Assembly: GCA_029565675.1 (NCBI GenBank)
Contig: JAKQNP010000008.1
Coordinates: forward strand, 248,001-312,000
DNA length: 64,000 bases
From: a bacterium
Lineage (GTDB): Bacteria > Zhuqueibacterota > Zhuqueibacteria > Residuimicrobiales > Oceaniaggregativiventaceae
Reading direction: 5' to 3'
The translations under genes and the position numbers were made by a program. Numbering within the stretch: position 1 is the first letter of the stretch; the number at the start of each line of letters is the position of its first letter. The notes under the pieces are model-generated. The model was not told the origin of the DNA and searched no databases. It worked only from the letters and a program-made list of their open reading frames with translations. Positions 55,461-63,709 of the stretch are shown here, one piece after another.

Positions 55461-56429
55461 ATGTTCAAGCGCGAATTCCGCCTGCTCGAGCAGCAAAAGC
55501 TCGAACTGGGCGATCAGCAATTCTGGGTCAACAATCCGTTGTCCCCTGCGCATCTGGAACCGTCGATCCGCCGATTGGGTCTTTTACATCCCCTGGTGGT
55601 TCGATCGCGCGGCACAAATTTTCAAATCGTCTGTGGTTTCCAGCGGGCTAAAGTCGCTCAACACATTTCTCTCGAGCATTTGCCCTGTTTTGTCGTCGAA
55701 GCATCCGATGATTGGCAGCTTTTCCTCTACTCCCTGGAAGACAATTTAACAATTCGCTCTTATAATCCAATTGAAATTTCCACCATACTGCACAAGTGCG
55801 GTGCGCAGTTCAACCGCTCTGATCAACAGATCTTGCAAGAAATTGCTCCGCGGCTCGGATTTGGCCAAAATCCGCGCATTCTCGAGCTCTACTCTCCTTT
55901 GCAGCAATTGGATCCGCGCTGGCATCAAGGTGTAGCTGACGGCAGCTTTTCGGTCGAGGTGGCATCGCAAATAGCCGGTCTTGACCAAAGCGCTCAGCAG
56001 GCCCTTTTCGCGGTCTATGATCAGTTGCGCCCGGGGAAAAATCTGCAACATGAGCTTTTACAGTTCTTGCAGGATTGCGCCAGGATCGGGAAAAAAACGA
56101 TTGCCGGTTTGTTGGCAGAAGGTGAGCTGGCCGACAGCTTGCAGGATGATGAATTGACAAACGCTCAACGCCTTGATCGCTTTCGGCAATCGCTGCGGCG
56201 CAAACGCTATCCGCGATACAGCCAAAAGGTAGAGGATTTCAACACCATTCTCAAACAGACCAAATTGCCGCCGACCATACAAATCCGCGAAACTCCCTTT
56301 TTTGAACGCGACCTCTATACCTTGCAGTTCCAATTCCGCAATCAAGGCGAATTCGATGATGCCCTTGCGGTGCTCGGCAATCTGCGCGATAACCGTTTGA
56401 TCAAACGCCTGGAAGAGTTACATGGATAG
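55461..56429 (+). CDS. ParB-like protein overlapping an SPL-like radical SAM gene
   Basis: 322 residues with a ParB/Noc-type N-terminal region: LEPSIRRLGLLHPLVVRS, VCGFQRAKVAQHI and SLEDNLTIRSYNPIE (about 30-120), which corresponds to the CTPase/nuclease-like ParB fold, then a helical HTH-like stretch (RSDQQILQEIAPRLGF). The C-terminal third (about 215-322) is basic and not recognised. The true start at 55461 is set by AAAGGAG. It overlaps the next gene by 8 bases. There is no ParA gene beside it, so chromosome partition is unlikely; an adapter or DNA/CTP-binding partner of the radical SAM enzyme is inferred. Confidence 0.75.
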   Translation: MFKREFRLLEQQKLELGDQQFWVNNPLSPAHLEPSIRRLGLLHPLVVRSRGTNFQIVCGFQRAKVAQHISLEHLPCFVVEASDDWQLFLYSLEDNLTIRSYNPIEISTILHKCGAQFNRSDQQILQEIAPRLGFGQNPRILELYSPLQQLDPRWHQGVADGSFSVEVASQIAGLDQSAQQALFAVYDQLRPGKNLQHELLQFLQDCARIGKKTIAGLLAEGELADSLQDDELTNAQRLDRFRQSLRRKRYPRYSQKVEDFNTILKQTKLPPTIQIRETPFFERDLYTLQFQFRNQGEFDDALAVLGNLRDNRLIKRLEELHG

Positions 56430-57540
56430 CGCTGCAGTTCCTTGTTTTGTGCCTGAAGAGTTGATCGTCGAGAAAGCTGTTGAGCATACTGATCTGGCTC
56501 AACGAATTCTCACGCGCTTTGCCGATGTCCCGATCGCCCGGGTCGAGGATGCCCAGCAAATCTGGCTGCAAGCCCAACACGCTCGCGTTCGTCATGAATG
56601 GCAGGGAAAGGTGCTGCTGGCGCGGCAACGAGGACCTTTCTTGCGCCTGTGCCCGGGGACCAAAAAGCATATTTGTTGTCTTTATCAAAACTTGGATGTG
56701 GCTGCCGGCTGTGATTTAAATTGCACCTATTGTATTTTACAGGGCTATCTGCAATCCTCACTGGTCACCTGGTACTGCAACCTGGAAGATCTCTACCAGG
56801 AAGTCGATCGCGAATTGACTTCACATCCGGAGCATTTTTATCGCATCGGCACCGGAGAATTGAGCGATTCGCTGACCTTCGATCCATGCACCCATTTGGC
56901 CGTTGACCTGGTGCGCTTTTTTCGCACCAGACGCAACGCCATTCTCGAGTTGAAGAGCAAAAACACCCACGTGGATGAGCTTCTCGAAGTAGACCATGGC
57001 GGGAGGACCGTCGTCTCCTGGTCCTTGAACGCGGCGCCAATCGCTCGCAGCGAGGAGGCTGCAGCTCCGGATATCGAAGCGCGCCTGCGGGCCGCTCGCA
57101 AAGTGCAGGAGGCAGGTTACTGGCTGGGATTTCATTTCGATCCGATGATCGATTACCCCGATTGGCGGCAGGGCTATCGCGAAACCGTGGACCGGCTGTT
57201 TTCCGCGATTCGCCCCGAGCAGATTGCCTGGATCAGTCTTGGCGCCTTGCGCTATCCGGCGGCAATGGATGAAGCGATCCGTAAAAACTATCCAGAGTCG
57301 ACGATTGTCCTCGGCGAATTGTTGCCGGGAATCGACGGCAAATACCGCTACCTGAAGACGATGCGTCTTGAAATGTTTCGCGAGATGGTTCGCTGGATTC
57401 GCGGCTATTCTGCGGCGCCCGTTGTTTATTTGTGTATGGAAAGTGATGAAGTGTGGCACAAAGCATTTGGCTGGTCTCCCGGATCGAGCGCTCGTCTGAA
57501 AGTGCTGCTCGATGACCGGGTGCGCTCAGCGCCAAAGTGA
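56422..57540 (+). CDS. Spore photoproduct lyase-like radical SAM protein
   Basis: Radical SAM protein of the SPL group, 372 residues. The cluster motif GCDLNCTYCILQG has C-x3-C-x2-C (Cys97, 101, 104) in the SPL style, followed by YCNLEDLYQEVD, GRTVVSWSLNAAPIA, KVQEAGYWLGFHFDPMI and DYPDWRQGYRETVD, all paralleling SPL order. But the segment that in Bacillus SPL reads with the hydrogen-donor Cys141 (CTSD) is here IGTGELSDSL: Glu replaces that Cys. It is thus probably not a classic thymine-dimer-type spore lesion lyase. No sporulation genes are near. It overlaps the ParB-like gene by 8 bases, implying a joint function. Confidence 0.85.
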   Translation: MDSAAVPCFVPEELIVEKAVEHTDLAQRILTRFADVPIARVEDAQQIWLQAQHARVRHEWQGKVLLARQRGPFLRLCPGTKKHICCLYQNLDVAAGCDLNCTYCILQGYLQSSLVTWYCNLEDLYQEVDRELTSHPEHFYRIGTGELSDSLTFDPCTHLAVDLVRFFRTRRNAILELKSKNTHVDELLEVDHGGRTVVSWSLNAAPIARSEEAAAPDIEARLRAARKVQEAGYWLGFHFDPMIDYPDWRQGYRETVDRLFSAIRPEQIAWISLGALRYPAAMDEAIRKNYPESTIVLGELLPGIDGKYRYLKTMRLEMFREMVRWIRGYSAAPVVYLCMESDEVWHKAFGWSPGSSARLKVLLDDRVRSAPK

Positions 57541-57545
57541 TCGAA

Positions 57546-58661
57546 TCAGCGCACGAGCTGGGAAACAGGGACGAATTTGATGCCGCGGTCTTCCAACTGC
57601 GGGATCATTTCTTGCAAGATTTGCAGGGTGTTTGGCCGCACATGGCCGATGGCGATCACTTTGCCTTGCGTGCTGGCAAGGGTGGCCAGACGCTCCATTT
57701 GCGAACGGATAAAGGCTTTGTCGTCTTTGGCGTCGAGAAAAAGCTGATTTTCTTCTACCGGCAATCCCACTTGTTTGCCTATTTGCAGACCGATGCTGGA
57801 GGGATGCGTATGGCTGTCGATGAAGAATTTGTCAAGACTCTTTAATTCCTGCAACAAGATGCGCATGACCGCTTCATCCGCGGTAGCGCGTGAGCCCTGA
57901 TGGTTGTTCAAACCGACGGCGTGCGGCAATTGCGAAAAAGCGCTTCGCGTCCGCATCCTGATCAATCCCGCATCCTGGCCGGCCAAAATGGTAAATCCCA
58001 GGTCATCAAACGGTTCATTCAGCGGTTCCATCGGCATATGCACAAGATAGGTTTTTTTCGCCAATTCGGCATCGCGGGCGATGGTGCGGCTTTCGCGCAG
58101 TCCGGGGATGATCGACAAGGTAATGGCGTGCGGAAAAGAGATAAAAGAACGCACGAGGTCGTTATGGGAATAACCGAAATCGTCGATTATGATCGCCGCA
58201 TAGCCGGCGATATTCGACAGCTGGGCATTTCGGATCAGACGCAAGTGTAGCGCTTGCTGGTCATTTTTCCCGATGGTGAGCAAAATCCCACTGCTTGGGA
58301 TATTCTCCTGACAGGAGAGGATCGCGGCATTTTGGCCTTTCAGGCGATTCTGCAGATCGAGATAGAACTGATGAAACTTGAATTTAGGCGGGATCTGCAC
58401 CTGCAGTTCTTGTTGACGGCGTTGGATCCAGTTGGCACTGATGTGATAATTCGCCAGGGTTTCAGTGGTCAGCGATTCGAGCAGGGGGTCCGACGATTCG
58501 GCGATCTTTTTCACTTCACCGTGATCGCGCCCACGTGGGGGAAGGACCACAAAGTTGACCAGCAGGAGAAGGCCGGCCAGGATGGTCAATGCGATTATCC
58601 AGATTTTCGAACGGCCATCCGCCTTTTTTTCAGGCTGACTGCTGCGTTGCTTGCGTTTCAT
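57546..58661 (-). CDS. Divergent polysaccharide deacetylase (YibQ/DUF610)
   Basis: 371 residues: a single membrane anchor (KIWIIALTILAGLLLLVNFVV), a linker of about 115 residues, then the divergent deacetylase domain (about 160-371): AAIIIDDFGYSHND (metal-binding Asp region), ITLSIIPGLRESR, YLVHMPMEPLN, VGLNNHQGSRATAD, KFFIDSHTHPSS and AIGHVRPNTLQIL. Periplasmic side expected; it may act on peptidoglycan or another glycan. ATG at 58661. Stop codons of this and the SPL-like gene lie 5 bases apart. Third gene of a minus-strand operon. Confidence 0.88.
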   Translation of the reverse strand: MKRKQRSSQPEKKADGRSKIWIIALTILAGLLLLVNFVVLPPRGRDHGEVKKIAESSDPLLESLTTETLANYHISANWIQRRQQELQVQIPPKFKFHQFYLDLQNRLKGQNAAILSCQENIPSSGILLTIGKNDQQALHLRLIRNAQLSNIAGYAAIIIDDFGYSHNDLVRSFISFPHAITLSIIPGLRESRTIARDAELAKKTYLVHMPMEPLNEPFDDLGFTILAGQDAGLIRMRTRSAFSQLPHAVGLNNHQGSRATADEAVMRILLQELKSLDKFFIDSHTHPSSIGLQIGKQVGLPVEENQLFLDAKDDKAFIRSQMERLATLASTQGKVIAIGHVRPNTLQILQEMIPQLEDRGIKFVPVSQLVR

Positions 58662-58677
58662 GGTTTGCCTGTTTGTT

Positions 58678-59280
58678 TTATTTGCCAAAATAGGCGCGCA
58701 ATTGGCTCCAGGTGGGGGTCTCACCCGACGAACGGTCAGTCCACTCGACAATCGCCCACAGGCTCTCGGTGTTGCGGCCGAGGATGAGCTCGCTTTGTCC
58801 AGCCATGAGGCGCGGACAATCCGTTTCCTTGCAGGTATGCCGGACGTCGAGTTGATAATCTTGAACCAATGTGATCCGGTTGATATCGCCGATATCGATC
58901 GATTTGGATGCCGACAGCGTCAATTTGACGACTGAATCGGGTTTTAAAAAAAGCATAAGTTGATTGACATAATTGGTTTCTGATAATTTGTTCCAACGAT
59001 CGAACAAATTGGGATAAGCATTGGCAACCGATGGATCGGCATGATAGCGAAAACTCTGTCCGGAAATACTGGTATCGGCAAGACAGCGCAGATAGTTGGT
59101 GCTGTTTTTTTCGGCCAGCGCATTTTTTAGATTGATCAGCACATATTCGGGAGCAGTCGGCTGAATCCAGCTCGATTGAGTTGAACTCGGTTTTTCCGGA
59201 TCGCGGGTCGAAAACGGGAATTGGCAATTCAGCCAGAGCATACTCAGCAAATAAACGAGAATGTGGAGATTGCGTTTCAT
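58678..59280 (-). CDS. Putative lipoprotein of unknown function
   Basis: 200 residues. Not recognised. The N-terminus, MKRNLHILVYLLSMLWLNCQ, is a hydrophobic export signal ending in Cys19 with a non-ideal lipobox (Asn before the Cys). The rest is a soluble, mainly alpha+beta domain of about 170 residues with motifs such as LINLKNALAEKNSTNYLRCLA, RITLVQDYQLDVRHTC and AIVEWTDRSSGETPTWSQLR. The last segment resembles an NTF2- or DUF4878-like scavenging fold but I am not sure. It begins 7 bases after the DUF4921 gene stop and ends 16 bases before the deacetylase start. Function likely linked to the envelope. Confidence 0.6.
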   Translation of the reverse strand: MKRNLHILVYLLSMLWLNCQFPFSTRDPEKPSSTQSSWIQPTAPEYVLINLKNALAEKNSTNYLRCLADTSISGQSFRYHADPSVANAYPNLFDRWNKLSETNYVNQLMLFLKPDSVVKLTLSASKSIDIGDINRITLVQDYQLDVRHTCKETDCPRLMAGQSELILGRNTESLWAIVEWTDRSSGETPTWSQLRAYFGK

Positions 59281-59287
59281 CAACTGC

Positions 59288-60622
59288 TCAAAAAGATTGC
59301 GATTTGTGATAATAGAGCAAGGAATTGGGCTGTACCGGACATTCTTCGGCAATGGCAAAGCCTGCAATGCGGTTTTGGCTGCGCAATTCAAAAAGGCGCG
59401 GCACCAAATAATCCCGCAATTCGGTCAGTGACATTGGATTGACATAAATCTTGGTTCCTCCCTCAAAGCCTGCCGGAATATTGATTCGCCACTTGATCAA
59501 AACATGCCAGGGTATGCTGACGATGCTATCCCGTGGCATATAGTACCATTCCTCATTGCAGCTGATCTGTGTCCCTGTAGCTGCGTGCACGGCATGCACG
59601 ATATCGCTGAACCCGCGCAATTCGTCAGGGCTGTGTTCCGCAGGCCGGCAGTTGAGGCTTTTTGAATAGATCGCAATGGTTGGATGGCGGTGGCCGGGCT
59701 CGACAAAGGCAATCGCATGGCTGTTTTCGCAGATCACATAGTTGTTGTAGCCGGCATAATTGGCAGCCGCCTCGTTGTAGATGTTGGGGTTTTTGTTGGC
59801 CATGTCGAGTTCGCGTTGCAGAGAAACACCCCACTCATCCAGAGCCACAAGCTGTTTGTGCAGATGATCAAAGGATGCACCTGCCTCTTTGCGCCAATTC
59901 TGAAAAATGGCAATGTACCTCACATAGCGATTGTTTTCGAAAATATCTTCCATCGATTGGATAACAAAATGGAAATATTGAGAGTGTTCATCCGGCCTCA
60001 TATCCCCTGATGAGAAAAGCTGCGCATCATTGGAAGCACTGTCGATATAATGCCGCCGCGGGATGATCAGCTCATGTCCACCGCCAAAAAACGCATCCGC
60101 CCACTCCAATTTTTCGTCCGCTGAAAATCGAAGGATTTGCTCAGCAGAATAGCCCAGGTAATTCAACTTCATGTCCACAATGGCGAGCACATGATCGCGC
60201 CCTGCTTGAGTGGAGAGATAGCGCTCTTTCCAAAGGCGATTTTTTGCGCTGAGGCGATAGGAATAATTTTTTTTCCAGTAATTGATCGTGACGATCTCGA
60301 AAAGATTGGGTATGCGGCGGAACTCTGCGGTTTGTTGAAAGATGGCAGGCGGATCCAATCTCTCTTGTATAACGAAACCATTGTTTGCCTGAACGACCCG
60401 CGCTTTTTCCGGCGGCGTGTTAGGGTATTTTGCTGCACAAAAGTTACAGTAATCCTCCGGATCATGCCTCTCGAGCGGACGGCTGGCGATCTCTTCCCGC
60501 AGCGGCGTCGGTCGATTGCGGCGACCGGGAATAAACCACACTTCAGTGCCGGTAAACGGATTGATATGCTTTTCCGTTCCATCGGGCATGATGTGAACAG
60601 CACCCCGGTCAACACGATTCAT
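59288..60622 (-). CDS. DUF4921-like, galactose-1-phosphate uridylyltransferase-related protein
   Basis: 444 residues resembling GalT/HIT-superfamily nucleotide transferases. Near the N-terminus IMPDGTEKHINPFTGTEVW and IPGRRNR, then a CxxC (Cys59, Cys62) zinc site as in GalT, RRHYIDSASN and GGHELIIPRRH, and later ASFDHLHKQLVAL (about 250), an HxH active-site type motif of the HIT superfamily. I recall the opening as DUF4921, described mainly from Actinobacteria; the substrate is not known, and there is no galactose pathway here. First gene of the operon with the lipoprotein and deacetylase. Confidence 0.7.
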   Translation of the reverse strand: MNRVDRGAVHIMPDGTEKHINPFTGTEVWFIPGRRNRPTPLREEIASRPLERHDPEDYCNFCAAKYPNTPPEKARVVQANNGFVIQERLDPPAIFQQTAEFRRIPNLFEIVTINYWKKNYSYRLSAKNRLWKERYLSTQAGRDHVLAIVDMKLNYLGYSAEQILRFSADEKLEWADAFFGGGHELIIPRRHYIDSASNDAQLFSSGDMRPDEHSQYFHFVIQSMEDIFENNRYVRYIAIFQNWRKEAGASFDHLHKQLVALDEWGVSLQRELDMANKNPNIYNEAAANYAGYNNYVICENSHAIAFVEPGHRHPTIAIYSKSLNCRPAEHSPDELRGFSDIVHAVHAATGTQISCNEEWYYMPRDSIVSIPWHVLIKWRINIPAGFEGGTKIYVNPMSLTELRDYLVPRLFELRSQNRIAGFAIAEECPVQPNSLLYYHKSQSF

Positions 60623-61016
60623 TGGCGTTTCCCTTGCATTTTATAGCATGACAAAAGCGGATACTCAAAATTGCCGATCTGATTATTCTTGGTTTTTACC
60701 TGGGCAGAGGTTGTTGCGTGCTCCGGATCTTTATCTCAAACACAACAATATTGAATTTTGTTCTCAAATACAAGGCAAAAACTTATCTGCCTGGGGCTCA
60801 ACAGGTTGCCCAAAAGGCAATTTTCGCTGTTGGCAGGGGAGTGGCGTGCTGCGGGATTTTCCTTGATTATTCTTAGAAAAATCAGTAACATTTTGCCGTG
60901 TCTTGCGGTGTGAATGATTCGTATGAATTTGAGATTGATGCTCTATTCACTGATATCAGCCGCACTTTCCCATCTGTCAGGTATCCGGGAATAGGGTTAC
61001 AACTCGGAGTGGTTCT
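60623..61016. other. Divergent intergenic region
   Basis: 394 bases between two divergent genes. It contains AT-rich segments near 60720-60760 and 60860-60900 that could hold promoters. No RNA gene, repeat or supported small gene is visible. Confidence 0.4.
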
Positions 61017-62276
61017 ATGGCCTGCTGTCGCCAGGATTGGTGGCGAACCTTTTTGTCCTACCGACTCGCTGTGCTGTTTTTCTTTGTCACAGCAATCGGA
61101 ACCAGCAGTCTGCGATGTGCTCGCCAATCGCATGGATCCTTCCCGCAGACAGCAGAGTTGTCAGCAGGAATGCTTGTCAGCCGTTTGCAGCAAATCGATC
61201 GTGTTGTGCAGCGGGCGATAGACGATGGAGATATCCCGGGCGCGGTGGTATTGGTCGGCCGAAACGATCGGGTGGTTTTCTGCCGCGCATATGGCCAAAG
61301 CCGGCAGCTGCCCACTCCTGCTCCGATGCGCACTGACCTGCGTTTTGATCTGGCTTCTTTGACCAAACCAGTGGCGACCGCGACCTCTGTTTTGCTGTTG
61401 ATCGAGAGAGGCGACCTGCGCTTGACAGATCGGGTGAGCGATTATGTCCCGAATTTCAGCCGAATTTTTTTACCTGATGGTTCTCCCGGCGAAGAAGCCA
61501 GAATTCAACACCTGTTGACGCACACGTCCGGTCTTCCCGCTTACACTTCGTGTCAATCTGCCGCCGATTCCCTCGGACAACCATGCTCAACTGCCGATCT
61601 GGTGCACTATATCGCTGCTTTGCCCAAAGAATATGCACCTGGCGAACGAACGCTTTACAGCTGCTTGGGCTACATCACCCTGGGGTATATCATCGAAAAG
61701 ATTTCGGGGAAAAACCTGGATCAATTCAGCCACGAGCATGTTTTCGCCCCATTGGGCATGCTGAATACCGGATTTGTGCCCGCTGATTCGATCAGGTATT
61801 TTTGTGTACCAACAGAAATGGTCGGCGACACCGCTCTTCAAGGTGTGGTCCACGATCCTTTGGCGCGCTTGCAAGGCGGCATCTCCGGCAATGCCGGATT
61901 GTTTTCCACAGCTCAGGATCTTTGGCGTTTTGCACGGATGGTCTTGAACGGCGGGGAACTCGATAGCCAACGTGTTCTATCACCCATGACCATCAATCGG
62001 ATGGTTAAAACCAGCGGCGCTTCCCATTTGTCGCCGCGCGGCTTGGGATGGGTGGTCAAGCAAGGGACCTCATGGGTTGGCGGTGATCTTTTCCCGGATG
62101 GCGGTTACGGCCATACCGGTTATACCGGCACATCGCTGTGGATCGATCCCACGAGCGAAACAGCTGTCATCGTTCTGACCAATCGCGTCCATCCGCAGGA
62201 TGATGGATCTGTGGATTGGCTGCGATCATCGATTGCGAATATTGTTGCCGCAGCGATTGTACCATTCGATTTTTAA
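61017..62276 (+). CDS. Exported serine hydrolase, beta-lactamase/S12 family
   Basis: 419 residues of the class C beta-lactamase/DD-peptidase/esterase type. An N-terminal hydrophobic segment (YRLAVLFFFVTAIGTSS) suggests export. Catalytic motifs: FDLASLTKPVA (SxxK, Ser about 114), TLYSCLGYITL (YxN-equivalent region, with Cys where Asn is usual, about 214-216), and GHTGYTGTSLWID (the HTG third motif, about 365). Related proteins act on peptidoglycan, beta-lactams or small esters; which applies here is unknown. GGAG lies upstream of the ATG. Not obviously cotranscribed with the GroES-like gene 61 bases downstream but possible. Confidence 0.9.
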   Translation: MACCRQDWWRTFLSYRLAVLFFFVTAIGTSSLRCARQSHGSFPQTAELSAGMLVSRLQQIDRVVQRAIDDGDIPGAVVLVGRNDRVVFCRAYGQSRQLPTPAPMRTDLRFDLASLTKPVATATSVLLLIERGDLRLTDRVSDYVPNFSRIFLPDGSPGEEARIQHLLTHTSGLPAYTSCQSAADSLGQPCSTADLVHYIAALPKEYAPGERTLYSCLGYITLGYIIEKISGKNLDQFSHEHVFAPLGMLNTGFVPADSIRYFCVPTEMVGDTALQGVVHDPLARLQGGISGNAGLFSTAQDLWRFARMVLNGGELDSQRVLSPMTINRMVKTSGASHLSPRGLGWVVKQGTSWVGGDLFPDGGYGHTGYTGTSLWIDPTSETAVIVLTNRVHPQDDGSVDWLRSSIANIVAAAIVPFDF

Positions 62277-62337
62277 TGAACCATCCCAGCAGCAGCCCTA
62301 ATTCGCACCGCTTTGCGCAAGCAATGGAAAGAGCAAA

Positions 62338-62718
62338 ATGAAAAAGAACAACAAAGAAATCCATGTTGTCGGCGATCGCGTGCTCATCGTGCCGGATATG
62401 GGAGAAGATCGCACCAATGTTGGCCTCTATCTGCCGAAATGGGCGCTTGAAAAAGAGACTGTGCAAGGCGGCCGAATCGTGGAGGTTGGTCCAGGAACGC
62501 CTTTGCCGGCGCCGACCGACATCGAAGAAGAACCCTGGAAAGAAAAAAAACACGACAAGAACTATATTCCGCTGCAAGCGAAAATCGGCGACTATGTTCT
62601 GTTCTTGCGCAAAGCTGCCATTGAAATCCGTCTGGATGACCATCCCTTTCTGATTTGTCCCCAGGCGGCGCTGTTGGTTGTCATACGCGAATTGGCGAGC
62701 GTGCAAGATAACTTTTAA
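62338..62718 (+). CDS. GroES-like co-chaperonin paralogue
   Basis: 126 residues resembling the Cpn10 fold: VVGDRVLIVPDMGEDRTNV, GLYLPKWALE (the place of the mobile loop, but altered), GGRIVEVGPGTPLPAP, and KIGDYVLFLRKAAIEIRLD followed by VIRELASV. The strands are present but residues 65-90 (PTDIEEEPWKEKKHDKNYI) form a charged insertion longer than in normal GroES (about 95 residues). No GroEL is adjacent. It may be a lone co-chaperonin relative acting on a specific partner. Ribosome site GGAAAG. Confidence 0.75.
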   Translation: MKKNNKEIHVVGDRVLIVPDMGEDRTNVGLYLPKWALEKETVQGGRIVEVGPGTPLPAPTDIEEEPWKEKKHDKNYIPLQAKIGDYVLFLRKAAIEIRLDDHPFLICPQAALLVVIRELASVQDNF

Positions 62719-62948
62719 TGATTTTGTATCGGTTATCGCTTGATTCGCGATTGTGATGAGGTGAAAGCGACCTGCCTGTTGCCTGTCTGTGGATCAAGTC
62801 ACTAAAGGGTGCCGGCAGTGTTTCGTCATCAGACAGGAAACCTTTGTAAAGATCAATTGTCTTTGCAACTCGACACGAGATTTATTGGGTGCCGAGCAAA
62901 TCCAAACGCCCGGCTGATCAAGGATTGAATCAAATAAAAGGATTGCGG

Positions 62949-63662
62949 ATGGCGAGAATATGTCTTTGTCTAAACGAGGTAGCCAGGTTGCGCGCCATGA
63001 ATCGCGGCAAGGAGCCCGATCCGGTGGCCGTGGCGATCGCAGCGGAAATTGCCGGTGTCGATGGAATTGTCGTGCATCTGAAGGAAGATCGCTCCGATAT
63101 TGTTGATCGCGATATTACCATCCTGAAAGAGGTTGTGCAAACGCATCTGAACGTGGCGATACCCCTGCAGCAAGACTTGGTCAAACGCACCATTCAGCTG
63201 CTGCCGGATATGGTGACTCTGTGTGCGCCCGCTGTCGAAGAGCCTGGTGCGCAAGAAACCCTGAATGTTGCCGAGCATTTGGAGTATCTTGAGGATGTGG
63301 TTTCAGAATTGCGGGCCAACACCATTGTCGTCTCTGCATTTATCGAGCCGGATACTCATCAACTCAAAGCAGCCGCAAGAGCCGGCGTCGACTATGTGCA
63401 GATCAGCACCAACCGGTTGGCTCAGGTTCAGGATCTAGCTGTTTTGCATGACCAGATTGAGCTGATCCGGTCTATCGCCATTGCGGCCAACAAGTTGGGG
63501 CTGGGTGTCTCAGCAGGTCGAGCGCTCACGTTTCAGACCATCCATGATTTGATCGAAATTCCCTATATCGAAGAGTACAATATTGGTAGAGCCGCAATTG
63601 CACGGGCCATCCTTTTGGGCATCGATCGCACCATCAAAGCTCTCAAATCGATCAAAGCCTGA
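62949..63662 (+). CDS. PdxJ-like protein with altered active site
   Basis: 238 residues matching the length and order of pyridoxine 5'-phosphate synthase (PdxJ), a TIM barrel: KEPDPVAVAIAAEIAGVDG, GIVVHLKEDRSDIVDRD, DMVTLCAP, VSAGRALTFQTI and YNIGRAAIARAIL. But several catalytic residues known from E. coli PdxJ are changed: the NIDH segment reads CLNE, Glu72 corresponds to Ala (LNVAIP), His193 to Arg (SAGR), and NIGH to NIGR. The His in VHLKED (His45) remains. It may therefore not make pyridoxine phosphate. ATG at 62949 is set by AAAGGA; the GTG upstream at 62889 is weak. It is followed after 47 bases by an HD-domain gene. Confidence 0.75.
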   Translation: MARICLCLNEVARLRAMNRGKEPDPVAVAIAAEIAGVDGIVVHLKEDRSDIVDRDITILKEVVQTHLNVAIPLQQDLVKRTIQLLPDMVTLCAPAVEEPGAQETLNVAEHLEYLEDVVSELRANTIVVSAFIEPDTHQLKAAARAGVDYVQISTNRLAQVQDLAVLHDQIELIRSIAIAANKLGLGVSAGRALTFQTIHDLIEIPYIEEYNIGRAAIARAILLGIDRTIKALKSIKA

Positions 63663-63709
63663 ACCAAGAGTGACGGTCTTTGCCGAATTTTCGCCAGAGG
63701 AGATTGTTT

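Noticed and set aside
18737-57540. Sporulation capacity suggested by SpoIID-like and SPL-like genes
   Set aside because: No other sporulation genes are present, SpoIID relatives occur in non-sporulating bacteria, and the SPL-like protein lacks the key Cys.
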